A stretch of 64,000 bases of DNA from Pseudomonas sp. TTU2014-080ASC (GCF_001446935.1 NZ_LKKK01000001.1:1116001-1180000), one strand, 5' to 3'. Shown: positions 27,587 to 37,341, counted from the stretch's first letter. The notes: generated by a model not told the origin, from the sequence alone. Program-made: numbers and translations.

Positions 27587-27611
27587 AAGGCAGGAGAGTA
27601 CCTCCTGCCTT
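27587..27611 (-). terminator. Perfect hairpin between the pilin partner and the ABC genes
   Basis: AAGGCAGGAG / CTCCTGCCTT form a perfect 10-bp stem over a 5-base loop, 9 bases after the stop of the secreted partner and just before the permease start. Only three T residues follow, so partial termination (high pilin, low transporter expression) or mRNA 3'-end protection is more likely than full termination. Confidence 0.55.
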
Positions 27612-27620
27612 AACACTATC

Positions 27621-28067
27621 TTAAGGTGCGGCGTTCAAGTTAGGGATTTTGCCGTTGACTGTTGCTTGAACACAACGGTCAGTGTTGTTGAATGGAGCTG
27701 GCTGCAGACGGCCACCATTGGAGCGAGCAACATAAATATTCGCACTAGAGGTTACCTGAGTAGCTGGCGGAGTTGTGCACTCCGGAGCTGGTGTAGCTGG
27801 ATCGTTGTCGCATGGCGTAAGTTCAGTACGCTCTTTGGTTCGACCTGCAGTATGGCAAGCCGCAACCTGGATAACGTTTGCAGTACCTTCACAGTTGAAT
27901 GCCATCAATACGTTGTTCGATGCAGTCAGCTGCACATCATCAGCCAATAAACCACATGTCAAAACAGTAACACGACCGTCTGCAGGAAGTTCAGTTGGCG
28001 CCGCGGAAATACCGGCAGTCAACGCCAGGGATGCAATTGCTACTGCAGCTTTAAATGTAGTTTTCAT
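27621..28067 (-). CDS. Secreted six-cysteine protein, putative pilin partner (PilA-C-like)
   Basis: A 148-aa protein starting at the ATG at 28067, which has GGAGG 6 bases upstream. A classical Sec signal peptide (MKTTFKAAVAIASLALTAG, cleavage after ISAA near residue 23) is followed by a mature domain of about 125 residues with six cysteines (38, 59, 71, 86, 97, 132), enough for three disulfides, a low-charge strand-rich pattern and no type IV pilin helix. It begins 12 bases after the stop of the very short pilin and shares its transcript. I know no family for it. Its position and lack of an N-terminal helix suggest the separate globular half of a split pilin, as with Geobacter PilA-C; this is inference. 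Confidence 0.7.
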   Translation of the reverse strand: MKTTFKAAVAIASLALTAGISAAPTELPADGRVTVLTCGLLADDVQLTASNNVLMAFNCEGTANVIQVAACHTAGRTKERTELTPCDNDPATPAPECTTPPATQVTSSANIYVARSNGGRLQPAPFNNTDRCVQATVNGKIPNLNAAP

Positions 28068-28079
28068 AGCAACCTCCAA

Positions 28080-28265
28080 TTAACGTTGAGCAGAAGTCAG
28101 AGCAGTAATAGCGTTCTTGGCATCAGCCAGAGCAGTCGAATCATTCGCTTTAGCGCGATAATCATTGAACTGCGGAATAGCAATTGCAGCCAAAATACCA
28201 ATGATCGCAATAACGATCATCAGCTCGATCAGGGTAAAACCTTTTTGCTTCTTGAGAGACTTCAT
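28080..28265 (-). CDS. Very short type IV prepilin (PilA-N-like)
   Basis: A 61-aa prepilin: basic leader MKSLKKQKG, cleavage G/F, then [20 protein letters not shown] with Glu5, the hydrophobic helix, IPQF and a short charged helix ending ...ALTSAQR. The mature chain is 52 residues, whereas ordinary Pseudomonas PilA is about 140-150 with a C-terminal disulfide domain that is absent here. It occupies the pilA position, divergent from pilBCD and preceded by a sigma-54 promoter. The mature sequence resembles Geobacter PilA-N (61 residues), sharing F24 and Y27 but lacking its later aromatics. There is no frameshift remnant: the stop is followed at once by a new gene with its own ribosome site. It is probably the main pilin of this locus. 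Confidence 0.88.
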   Translation of the reverse strand: MKSLKKQKGFTLIELMIVIAIIGILAAIAIPQFNDYRAKANDSTALADAKNAITALTSAQR

Positions 28266-28307
28266 CGTCTAGCTCCTGTTGTGGTTAGTCACAGACAGAT
28301 ACTTACC

Positions 28308-28323
28308 TGCACAGCCTGTGCCA
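28308..28323 (-). promoter_or_regulatory. Sigma-54 (RpoN) promoter of the short pilin
   Basis: On the - strand TGGCACAGGCTGTGCA has GG and GC exactly 10 bases apart and matches TGGCAC-N5-TTGCA except for one position. The start site would fall near 28297, giving a 5' leader of about 32 bases with an AGGAGCT ribosome site before the ATG at 28265. Pseudomonas pilA is driven by RpoN with PilR, and pilS/pilR lie in this window. Confidence 0.85.
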
Positions 28324-28455
28324 ATCCATCAGAAACCCCATATAAAGCCCCAAACTATGCTCAGAACGCAGTATCTATAAATGCCGAAGCAATACCCGAC
28401 TGTTTTAGTCATGCTTCACTGAACTCATCCCATCCATTTTCAAACTGGTCATGAA

Positions 28456-28472
28456 GTGACAATTTGCGTCAC
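28456..28472. promoter_or_regulatory. Inverted repeat between the pilin and pilB promoters
   Basis: GTGAC-N7-GTCAC lies about 160-175 bases upstream of the inferred pilin start and 80-95 bases upstream of the pilB ATG. It contains GTCA/TGAC half-sites and could bind a regulator such as PilR or another factor; there is no direct evidence. Confidence 0.3.
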
Positions 28473-28551
28473 CCCACATAACAGCTCTTGGGCAAATGCA
28501 TGAATTACGCTATAAGGCACGCATAACTATTAGCCACAGCACTACACAATC

Positions 28552-30255
<1,704 letters not shown>

Positions 30256-30258
30256 CCC

Positions 30259-31479
30259 ATGGCGGACAAGGCGTTAAAACTCAGTGTTTTCACGTGGGAA
30301 GGTATCGACAAGAAGGGCGGCAAGATCAAGGGGGAGATGTCGGGACAATCCCCAGCTCTTATCAAAGCCCAGCTACGCAAGCAGGGCATTAACCCACTTA
30401 AGGTAAAGAAAAAGCCTGGCTCACTGTTTAGTACTGGCAAGAAAATCAAACCGATGGACATTGCCCTGTTTACCCGGCAAATGGCCACTATGATGAAGGC
30501 TGGCGTACCGCTGCTGCAGGCCTTTGACATTATTGGTGAAGGTTTTGAGAACCCCAATATGCGCAACCTGATTAACGACATAAAACAGGAAGTCGCTGCC
30601 GGTAACAGCTTCGCCGCATCCCTGCGTACCAAACCTCAGTACTTTGATGACCTGTACTGCAACCTGGTGGATTCAGGTGAGCAATCCGGTGCCTTGGAAA
30701 CCCTGTTGGACCGGATCGCAACCTATAAAGAAAAGACCGAGGCACTGAAAGCCAAGATCAAAAAAGCCATGACCTACCCGATGGCGGTCATTGTAGTGGC
30801 AATTATTGTGACAGCTATTTTGCTGATCAAAGTAGTGCCACAGTTCGAGGCGGTGTTCCAAGGCTTTGGCGCAGAATTACCTGCGTTTACTCAGGTGGTT
30901 GTGGATATGTCCCGCAGCCTGCAAGATCAATGGTACATCTACCTAGGCGTGATCATCGCAGTAGTAGTTGGATTCAAGGAAAGCCATAAACGCTCTCAAC
31001 GATTTAGAGACTTTATGGACCGAACCTTGCTTAAGGCCCCTATTTTTGGCGACATCCTCTACAAATCGGTAGTTGCGCGTTTCGCTCGCACCCTATCCAC
31101 CACATTCTCAGCAGGCGTACCACTAGTCGATGGCTTGCAGTCAGTGGAGGGAGCAGCCGGTAACGTGGTGTTCCGCGAGGCGGTTGCGAAAATCCGCAAT
31201 GATGTATCCTCCGGCACACAGCTCAACTTCTCCATGCGCACCACTGGCGTATTTCCCTCCATGGCCGTACAGATGACAGCTATTGGTGAGGAGTCCGGCT
31301 CCCTGGATGAGATGCTGGATAAGACCGCCGAATATTACGAAGCGGAAGTTGATAACGCCGTGGATAACCTGACAGCCCTAATGGAGCCGATGATTATGGC
31401 GGTGCTGGGCGTGCTGGTCGGTGGCCTGATCATTGCCATGTACCTGCCGATCTTCCAGCTTGGCTCGGTGGTTGGTTAA
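30259..31479 (+). CDS. pilC: Type IV pilus platform protein PilC
   Basis: A 406-aa inner-membrane platform protein with two GspF domains. The N-terminal FTWEGIDKKGGKIKGEM pattern, three membrane helices and the C-terminal EPMIMAVLGVLVGGLIIAMYLPIF segment are typical. It couples PilB motion to pilin insertion. It starts 3 bases after pilB and ends 3 bases before pilD. Confidence 0.96.
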   Translation: MADKALKLSVFTWEGIDKKGGKIKGEMSGQSPALIKAQLRKQGINPLKVKKKPGSLFSTGKKIKPMDIALFTRQMATMMKAGVPLLQAFDIIGEGFENPNMRNLINDIKQEVAAGNSFAASLRTKPQYFDDLYCNLVDSGEQSGALETLLDRIATYKEKTEALKAKIKKAMTYPMAVIVVAIIVTAILLIKVVPQFEAVFQGFGAELPAFTQVVVDMSRSLQDQWYIYLGVIIAVVVGFKESHKRSQRFRDFMDRTLLKAPIFGDILYKSVVARFARTLSTTFSAGVPLVDGLQSVEGAAGNVVFREAVAKIRNDVSSGTQLNFSMRTTGVFPSMAVQMTAIGEESGSLDEMLDKTAEYYEAEVDNAVDNLTALMEPMIMAVLGVLVGGLIIAMYLPIFQLGSVVG

Positions 31480-31482
31480 TTC

Positions 31483-32349
31483 ATGATTGTTGATCTTCTG
31501 GCCAGCGAACCGCTGGCCTTTATTTTGTGTGCGCTCGTTCTCGGCCTGCTCATCGGCAGTTTTCTTAATGTGCTGGTCTACCGCTTGCCCAAAATGATGG
31601 AGCGAGAATGGCGAGCCCAAGCCCGCGAAGCTCTGGAGTTGCCGGAAGAGTCCGCAGGCGAAACCTTTAACTTAGTCCTGCCCAACTCCCGCTGCCCTCA
31701 TTGCGCCCACGAAATCAAACCGTGGGAAAACATTCCGCTGATCAGCTATCTGTTCTTACGTGGCAAATGCTCCAGTTGCAAAACCCATATCAGCCTGCGC
31801 TATCCGCTGGTGGAGCTGACTTGCGGCCTGCTGTCTGCCTACGTCGCCTGGCATTTCGGCTTCAGCTGGCAGACCGGTGCTTTCCTGCTACTGACCTGGG
31901 GCCTGCTGGCGATGAGCCTGATCGATGTGGATCACCATCTGCTGCCAGACTCGCTGGTGTTGCCGCTGTTGTGGCTGGGGCTCATCGTCAATTACTTGGG
32001 CTTGTTCACCAGTCTTGAAAGTGCGTTGTGGGGTGCAATTGCCGGCTATCTCAGCCTGTGGTCAGTGTACTGGCTGTTCAAACTGGTGACCGGAAAAGAA
32101 GGCATGGGCTACGGCGACTTCAAACTGCTTGCCATGCTCGGTGCCTGGGGCGGCTGGCAGGTATTACCACTGACGATTTTGCTGTCGTCGTTGGTCGGCG
32201 CTGTATTGGGTATGATCATGCTCAAACTGCGCAACCAGGACAGCAGCACGCCAATTCCCTTCGGCCCCTATCTGGCCATTGCCGGATTTATCGCCTTGCT
32301 CTGGGGCGAGCAGATTACCTCCGGCTATCTGCAACTAATCCGATTCTGA
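31483..32349 (+). CDS. pilD: Prepilin peptidase / N-methyltransferase PilD
   Basis: A 288-aa bifunctional A24 aspartic peptidase that cleaves prepilins after Gly and methylates the new N-terminus; it also serves type II secretion. Two CxxC pairs (CPHC, CSSC) form the zinc site in the first cytoplasmic loop, and the catalytic aspartates lie in [11 protein letters not shown] and GYGDFKLLA. It would process the short pilin and all the minor pilins of this window. Third gene of pilBCD. Confidence 0.96.
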   Translation: MIVDLLASEPLAFILCALVLGLLIGSFLNVLVYRLPKMMEREWRAQAREALELPEESAGETFNLVLPNSRCPHCAHEIKPWENIPLISYLFLRGKCSSCKTHISLRYPLVELTCGLLSAYVAWHFGFSWQTGAFLLLTWGLLAMSLIDVDHHLLPDSLVLPLLWLGLIVNYLGLFTSLESALWGAIAGYLSLWSVYWLFKLVTGKEGMGYGDFKLLAMLGAWGGWQVLPLTILLSSLVGAVLGMIMLKLRNQDSSTPIPFGPYLAIAGFIALLWGEQITSGYLQLIRF

Positions 32350-32474
32350 CTTGCGCCCTTTGGCGGCCTGCATCGGCCGCCCTGCCCTATCAACACCAAG
32401 CCTTAGTGTTCCGCTCGGCGCAGTGGCTGAACTACAATCGCGTCTTTGTGATTAAGCTGGAGCATCGTGCTCGC

Positions 32475-33086
32475 ATGAAACCCTGGATTCTTGGCCTGAC
32501 TGGCGGAATAGGCAGCGGCAAAAGTGCCGTGGCTCAGCAATTTATCGAACTGGGTGTACATGCTGTAGATGCCGACCATGCGGCACGCTGGGTGGTTGAG
32601 CCTGGCAAACCTGCACTGACAAAAATTGTCGAGCACTTTGGCGAAGCAATCCTACTTCCCGACGGTTATCTGAACCGCCCCGCCCTGCGAGCCCGCATCT
32701 TCAGTAACCCCGAAGAGCGCCGCTGGCTTGAAGCTCTGCTGCATCCGCTTATCAATCAGGAAATTCAGCAGTCACTGGCCAGCGCCCAGTCGCCCTATGC
32801 CATTCTCGTTTCACCACTGCTGGTTGAATCCGGACAGCGACTGATGACCCAGCGCCTGCTGGTCGTGGATGCACCGGAAGCCCTGCAGATTGAGCGCACG
32901 GTGGCCCGCGATCAAACTAGCAGCGAGCAAGTAGAGGCTATCCTCAAAGCCCAAGCAAAGCGGGAAGAGCGCCTGCGCCATGCCCATGATGTTCTGGTCA
33001 ACGACCGCGACCTGAGCTGGCTGAACGACGAAGTGCAGCGCCTGCACGCCTTTTATCTGACTCTCCGCGGAGGCAAAGAAGCATGA
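32475..33086 (+). CDS. coaE: Dephospho-CoA kinase
   Basis: A 203-aa kinase for the last step of coenzyme A synthesis. P-loop GGIGSGKS is at residues 10-17, with the [13 protein letters not shown] and PLLVESG motifs of CoaE. The ATG at 32475 is chosen because the conserved N-terminus starts there. It follows pilD by 125 bases and overlaps yacG by 4 bases, as throughout Pseudomonas. Confidence 0.95.
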   Translation: MKPWILGLTGGIGSGKSAVAQQFIELGVHAVDADHAARWVVEPGKPALTKIVEHFGEAILLPDGYLNRPALRARIFSNPEERRWLEALLHPLINQEIQQSLASAQSPYAILVSPLLVESGQRLMTQRLLVVDAPEALQIERTVARDQTSSEQVEAILKAQAKREERLRHAHDVLVNDRDLSWLNDEVQRLHAFYLTLRGGKEA

Positions 33087-33286
33087 GCAACCCAACCCTC
33101 GTCACCTGTCCGACCTGTGGCGCACCGGTTGAATGGGGCCCACAAAGCCCTAGCCGCCCGTTTTGCAGCGAGCGTTGCAAGCTGATTGATCTGGGAGCCT
33201 GGGCCGCAGAGGAGCACGCAATTCCCGGAAACCCGCTGGAAGATGACGTCTTCTCAGAAGAGCAGCCTCCACGCCAAACACATTAA
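33083..33286 (+). CDS. yacG: DNA gyrase inhibitor YacG (zinc protein)
   Basis: A 67-aa protein with the four zinc cysteines of YacG (CPTC near residue 9 and CSERC around residue 28) and the [10 protein letters not shown] motif. In E. coli YacG binds GyrB and inhibits gyrase. The start overlaps coaE by 4 bases, so it is translationally coupled. Confidence 0.93.
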   Translation: MSNPTLVTCPTCGAPVEWGPQSPSRPFCSERCKLIDLGAWAAEEHAIPGNPLEDDVFSEEQPPRQTH

Positions 33287-33328
33287 CCGGAAACAGCGGG
33301 TAGGCGACCCTTCAGCCGCCACCCGCGC

Positions 33329-33544
33329 TTAAGGCCGCATAAAACTGTAGTCGCGGTCATCGTCCAGATTGTCCGCCATAAACCTCAGCTCTGAGGCCAA
33401 GTCTGCAATTTCTCTGTGTGTTTTGCTGCACTCAACCGCGGCACTTAGCAATGCACGTAACGCCATACCCTCATCCAGTCCCTGCATCTGAGCCGCGCGA
33501 AGGCTCTGCTCAAGTTCCTGCCGCGCCCATGTATACACACCCAT
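33329..33544 (-). CDS. Small conserved Pseudomonas protein, unknown function
   Basis: A 71-aa acidic, helical protein (MGVYTWARQELEQ...), cytosolic, with no motif I can name. The ATG at 33544 is preferred to one seven codons earlier because GGAGA lies at good spacing. Small genes of unknown function sit in this position after yacG in other pseudomonads, which supports it being real. Confidence 0.65.
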   Translation of the reverse strand: MGVYTWARQELEQSLRAAQMQGLDEGMALRALLSAAVECSKTHREIADLASELRFMADNLDDDRDYSFMRP

Positions 33545-33649
33545 AGCTTTCTCCCTGTTAAACACAGGCCGAGCATGTATCGCCCAAGGCTAAGTGGCTT
33601 GATCTGTATCAAAGCGTACGACGCTATCGCCCTGATGAAGCACAGGCCA

Positions 33650-34336
33650 TCAGCCCGGATGATCGTCTTTCCAGGGCGCTGCGAGATACCGGGGTTTGTT
33701 AAAGGTCTCCAGCCAATCCGGGTAGAAGACCACCAGCGCGGTAACAATCATGCCGTTGATAAAGGCTTCCGGGAAAATTACCAGCCACAGGTAGCCGATA
33801 AAATCCTCAAGCCAGGGCGGCATAGGAAATAATCCATCTGCCAGCAAGATGCCCAAAGCAACAAAAATGCAGATCAGCGTCGCCAGCGCAGAAGCAAAAA
33901 AACCGCTGCAAAAGATGTAGACGAATAGATTACGCGGCTGCTTCTTCTCAACCCAAAGTGCACACGCCTCGGTTACCAGCACAGGGATCGCCACCAGCAG
34001 CAGCCCATTAATCCCAAGCGCAGCCAGGTCCTGTTTGCCAAGCAGGGTCAGCCCAAGCTGAGTCACCAGTCCCACCAGAATGGCCAGCGGCCAGTCCAGC
34101 AACAGCGTCACCGCGGTCATCCCGACAAAGTGAAATGACAACCCGGAATCAAAATCTCGCCGCACCAGCCACAACACAAACAGCGCCAGCGCCGTGCCAC
34201 CCAGCAAGTGCTGACGCCGGATATCCGTGCATAACTCAACCCACGGTGCCCGCCAGATTGCCCAGCCGACTAACGGCAGATACAGCATCCAGCCGAGCAT
34301 TTGCGAAGTTCCGGACAGTACGTTGGCGGCAATCAT
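33650..34336 (-). CDS. Energy-coupling-factor-type (CbiM-like) membrane protein
   Basis: A 228-aa polytopic membrane protein with six to seven hydrophobic segments and a histidine-containing SFHFVGMTAVTLLLDWPLA stretch, resembling the CbiM-like substrate-binding permeases of ECF transporters. No ATPase or coupling subunit is nearby and the CbiM N-terminal metal motif (MHIxDG) is absent, so the substrate is unknown. It stands alone on the - strand. Confidence 0.7.
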   Translation of the reverse strand: MIAANVLSGTSQMLGWMLYLPLVGWAIWRAPWVELCTDIRRQHLLGGTALALFVLWLVRRDFDSGLSFHFVGMTAVTLLLDWPLAILVGLVTQLGLTLLGKQDLAALGINGLLLVAIPVLVTEACALWVEKKQPRNLFVYIFCSGFFASALATLICIFVALGILLADGLFPMPPWLEDFIGYLWLVIFPEAFINGMIVTALVVFYPDWLETFNKPRYLAAPWKDDHPG

Positions 34337-34492
34337 CAGACACTTCCAGAAGCTAAACAGTCATCACGACTGACCAAGATGGGTTAGCAGGCACGGCAGT
34401 TTACGAGTGCGCGCCTCGCTTGGCGATTGGCATATTGTCACTCAGCCAGGGCACACTACACAGCGCTGCGCCATGCAGGTAGTCTGCGCCTC

Positions 34493-35122
34493 ATGAACGA
34501 ATCCGAATATCTGAGCCTACTCACAGCACAGGCAGAGCAAGCCAACGACTTTCTCTCCAACGCGCGCAAATGGGAGCGCGAGCGTTGGGTGTGCCTGCAC
34601 CTGCTGCAAGCGTTGAATGTGTCATTCAGCTTGGATGAGTTCAGAGCGCCTGATAAGGAACCGCCCGACGTTATCTTTCGTGATGCGAACTTCGAGGTGT
34701 TTTTCGTTCTGGACGAAGGCCGTCGGCTAAATGACGAATGGCGCGCCGAGCTGGAACGGCGGCGCAAGGCTTTCAGCCTCCGTGAGCTTGTACGCCGCGA
34801 ACAAAAACCGCGCCGCATCAGCGCACGCCAGCTGCAGGAAAAATTGGCCCCGACCTTGATGAAAAAGGCCCGCAACTATCAGGAACGCCACCTGGATGTA
34901 GGCCAGCTGGATATGGTCGCCTACGCCGATCTCAAGCGCTCGGTGCCGGACTTCAACAGCCACTTCCCTGCCCCCAGCGAATACTTGAGACTAGGTTGGC
35001 GCTCACTCTCACTGGTCGGGCCGAACTATGCCCGCGTCCTCTTTGCCAACACCTCAGCTCCCGAGTTCCTGCGCAGTAACCTGGGCCGCACCATCCTCTT
35101 CGATATCGGCATTGGCCTATAG
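34493..35122 (+). CDS. DUF1780 family protein
   Basis: A 209-aa protein of the DUF1780 family found mostly in Pseudomonas, without signal or membrane segments. The acidic PPDVIFRDANFEVFFVLDEGRR stretch resembles a PD-(D/E)xK-type nuclease core (D...E-x-F), but this is only a pattern and no activity is established here. The ATG at 34493 (MNESEYL) is taken as start; upstream codons have no good ribosome site. Confidence 0.75.
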   Translation: MNESEYLSLLTAQAEQANDFLSNARKWERERWVCLHLLQALNVSFSLDEFRAPDKEPPDVIFRDANFEVFFVLDEGRRLNDEWRAELERRRKAFSLRELVRREQKPRRISARQLQEKLAPTLMKKARNYQERHLDVGQLDMVAYADLKRSVPDFNSHFPAPSEYLRLGWRSLSLVGPNYARVLFANTSAPEFLRSNLGRTILFDIGIGL

Positions 35123-35386
35123 CCAACCGAACAGCGCACAAGTTTTCGCCTGCCGCAATGAGCCCGCGCTTTGACTAAGGACTGTTGTGACAACAAGTTC
35201 CATGCAGTTTTCCCGCCTTAGAACGCAGTATTACTGCAAATTGACTATAACTATTGCAGACCAAAGACTAACCCTGATGTCCGTAAGCGCATTGGCCTGT
35301 CCAACCAGTGGCGGCTAGAATGGCCGCATTACGGACCAAGATCAGCCCTGATCAACAGCCCTGTTGCTTAACCAGCCGAGGTAAGC

Positions 35387-35560
35387 ATGTCCAGCCGCCT
35401 GAATCCTGAAGACCTGCAACGTGTCGAACAGTATCTCAGCGCTCCCCAGCATCAGGTACAACGTCAGCCGTTCAAAGTCTGGCGACTCTTATCAGTCATC
35501 CTGTTTGTGGTCATTGCCCTCGGTCTGCTTAGCCGGCTAATTGCATGGTTGGTTCTATGA
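35387..35560 (+). CDS. DUF3094 small membrane protein
   Basis: A 57-aa protein with an N-terminal soluble half (SSRLNPEDLQRVEQYLS, APQHQVQRQPFK) and one C-terminal transmembrane helix of about 20 residues. It matches the DUF3094 family that lies next to ndh in pseudomonads. A GAGGTAAGC ribosome site precedes the ATG. Probably an inner-membrane protein of unknown role. Confidence 0.8.
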   Translation: MSSRLNPEDLQRVEQYLSAPQHQVQRQPFKVWRLLSVILFVVIALGLLSRLIAWLVL

Positions 35561-35623
35561 GCAGCCATTCGCTCACACGGTACGCCCCGCTTTTGAATTT
35601 CCATTACCTTGCGAGCACATCCC

Positions 35624-36940
35624 ATGAGCCACAAAATCGTAATCGTCGGCGGTGGCGCCGGCGGCCTGGAGTTAGCTACCCGTCTGGGTAAGACACTGGG
35701 CAAGCGCAACAAAGCCTCGATCACCTTGGTCGACGCCAACCTGACCCATATCTGGAAGCCACTGCTGCACGAAGTAGCCGCAGGCTCTTTGAACTCCAAC
35801 GTCGACGAACTGAACTACGTGGCACAGGCCAAGTGGAATCACTTCGAATTCCAGCTGGGCCGCCTCTGCGGCTTGGATCGCAGCAGCAAGCGCATTCAGC
35901 TGGAAGCCACCCTGGACGAGAATGGCCTGGAGCTGATGCCTGCCCGCGAGCTGAGCTACGACACCCTGGTGATTGCGGTTGGCAGCACTACAAATGACTT
36001 CGGCACCGCCGGTGCAGCAGAGCACTGCCTGTTCCTCGATACCCGCGAGCAGGCCGAACGCTTCCATCGGCAACTGCTGAATCACTACCTGCGCGCCCAC
36101 GCCGAGGAAGACGCCTCCAACGAGCGAATCAGCGTTGCTATTGTTGGTGCCGGGGCAACAGGTGTGGAGTTGGCTGCCGAGCTCAACCACGCGGCTCGCG
36201 AACTTGCCGCCTACGGCCTGAACAAGATCAGCCCGGAGAATATGCACATCACCCTGATCGAAGCAGGCCCCCGCGTGCTGCCAGCCCTGCCTGAACGGAT
36301 CAGCAAACCCGTGCACAAAACCCTAGAGAAGCTTGGCGTGACAGTTCTGACCGGCGCAGCCGTCAGCCAGGTAACCGCGGATGCCTTGCACACCAAAGAT
36401 GGCAAGATTATCCCTGCCAGCCTCAAGGTCTGGGCCGCGGGCATTCGTGCGCCACAGTTCCTCAACCAACTTGGCGGCCTGGAAAGCAACCGCATCAATC
36501 AGCTGCTGGTGCGCCAAACCCTGCAGACCACACAAGACGATGATATCTACGCACTAGGCGACTGCGCCGCCTGCCCAATGCCTGGCACGGATGGTCGCAA
36601 CGTCCCACCGCGCGCCCAGGCCGCTCACCAACAAGCCACACTGATTGCCAAATCTTTGAAGGCACGCCTGGAAGGTAAAACCACGCTGCCGGTCTATCAG
36701 TACCGCGATTACGGATCACTGATTTCCCTGTCTACCTTCTCCGCCGTGGGTAATTTGATGGGGAATCTGGCCGGCAAACTGGGCGGCAGCGTCATGCTCG
36801 AAGGCTGGCTGGCGCGGATGTTCTATGTGTCGCTGTACCGGATGCATCAAATCGCCCTGTACGGCACCACCCGCACCCTGTTGATGATGCTTGGTGATCG
36901 CATTGGCCGCAGCACAGAACCCCGTCTGAAACTGCACTAA
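35624..36940 (+). CDS. ndh: NADH dehydrogenase, type II (NDH-2)
   Basis: A 438-aa single-subunit, non-proton-pumping flavoenzyme that transfers electrons from NADH to quinone at the inner membrane. It has the FAD-binding IVGGGAGG at residues 6-13, a second nucleotide fold IVGAGATGVELAAEL (about 173-187), the ALGDCAACPM FAD motif and a C-terminal membrane-association region. The ATG at 35624 starts the conserved SHKIVIVGG; an upstream TTG would add five residues only. Followed by a bidirectional terminator and tRNAs on the other strand. Confidence 0.95.
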   Translation: MSHKIVIVGGGAGGLELATRLGKTLGKRNKASITLVDANLTHIWKPLLHEVAAGSLNSNVDELNYVAQAKWNHFEFQLGRLCGLDRSSKRIQLEATLDENGLELMPARELSYDTLVIAVGSTTNDFGTAGAAEHCLFLDTREQAERFHRQLLNHYLRAHAEEDASNERISVAIVGAGATGVELAAELNHAARELAAYGLNKISPENMHITLIEAGPRVLPALPERISKPVHKTLEKLGVTVLTGAAVSQVTADALHTKDGKIIPASLKVWAAGIRAPQFLNQLGGLESNRINQLLVRQTLQTTQDDDIYALGDCAACPMPGTDGRNVPPRAQAAHQQATLIAKSLKARLEGKTTLPVYQYRDYGSLISLSTFSAVGNLMGNLAGKLGGSVMLEGWLARMFYVSLYRMHQIALYGTTRTLLMMLGDRIGRSTEPRLKLH

Positions 36941-37051
36941 AGCACCGGGGCAGGTAGATAAGCTTATCCACCTGCCCTATTTCTCAGTTCAATAACGTAG
37001 CGAAAGCAGCTTTAAGCGAGACTCAATAGTTTGATAAAAATCACAGGCAAT

Positions 37052-37078
37052 AAAAAACCCGCTCTAGGCGGGTTTTTT
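37052..37078. terminator. Bidirectional terminator between ndh and the tRNA cluster
   Basis: An 11-bp stem AAAAAACCCGC / GCGGGTTTTTT with a 5-base loop. Symmetric A/T tracts allow it to stop ndh from the left and the tRNA transcript from the right. Confidence 0.9.
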
Positions 37079-37098
37079 ACTTTCAAGCAAGCTTGAAA

Positions 37099-37174
37099 TG
37101 GTGGGTCGTGTAGGACTCGAACCTACGACCAATTGGTTAAAAGCCAACTGCTCTACCAACTGAGCTAACGACCC
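37099..37174 (-). tRNA. tRNA-Lys (TTT)
   Basis: A 76-base cloverleaf with the 3' CCA encoded. Acceptor GGGTCGT pairs with ACGACCC, the D-arm is AGCTCAGTTGGTAGAGC, the anticodon loop CTTTTAA gives anticodon TTT, and the T-arm contains GGTTCGAGTCC. Last gene of a three-tRNA cluster read leftward. Confidence 0.97.
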
Positions 37175-37179
37175 TAAAA

Positions 37180-37256
37180 TGGTCGGGGTAGGGGGATTCG
37201 AACTCCCGACATCCTGCTCCCAAAGCAGGCGCGCTACCGGACTGCGCTATACCCCG
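37180..37256 (-). tRNA. tRNA-Pro (TGG)
   Basis: A 77-base tRNA with encoded CCA. Acceptor CGGGGTA, anticodon loop TTTGGGA with anticodon TGG, and T-loop GTTCGAATCC. The unpaired first C position is typical of bacterial proline tRNAs. Five bases separate it from tRNA-Lys. Confidence 0.97.
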
Positions 37257-37265
37257 AAAGAAAGT

Positions 37266-37341
37266 TGGCTCCGCGACCTGGACTCGAACCAGGGACCCAA
37301 TGATTAACAGTCATTTGCTCTACCGACTGAGCTATCGCGGA
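37266..37341 (-). tRNA. tRNA-Asn (GTT)
   Basis: A 76-base tRNA with encoded CCA. Acceptor TCCGCGA pairs with TCGCGGA, anticodon loop CTGTTAA gives GTT, and the T-loop is GTTCGAGTCC. First gene of the leftward Asn-Pro-Lys cluster. Confidence 0.97.

Noticed and set aside
28080..28265. Pseudogene of full-length pilA
   Set aside because: The short pilin has an intact leader, helix, RpoN promoter and ribosome site, and the sequence after the stop is a new gene with its own signal peptide rather than a frameshifted pilin head.
33650..34336. Cobalt transporter CbiM
   Set aside because: The CbiM N-terminal metal-binding motif is absent and no CbiN, CbiQ or CbiO partner is nearby; only a general ECF-like membrane protein is called.
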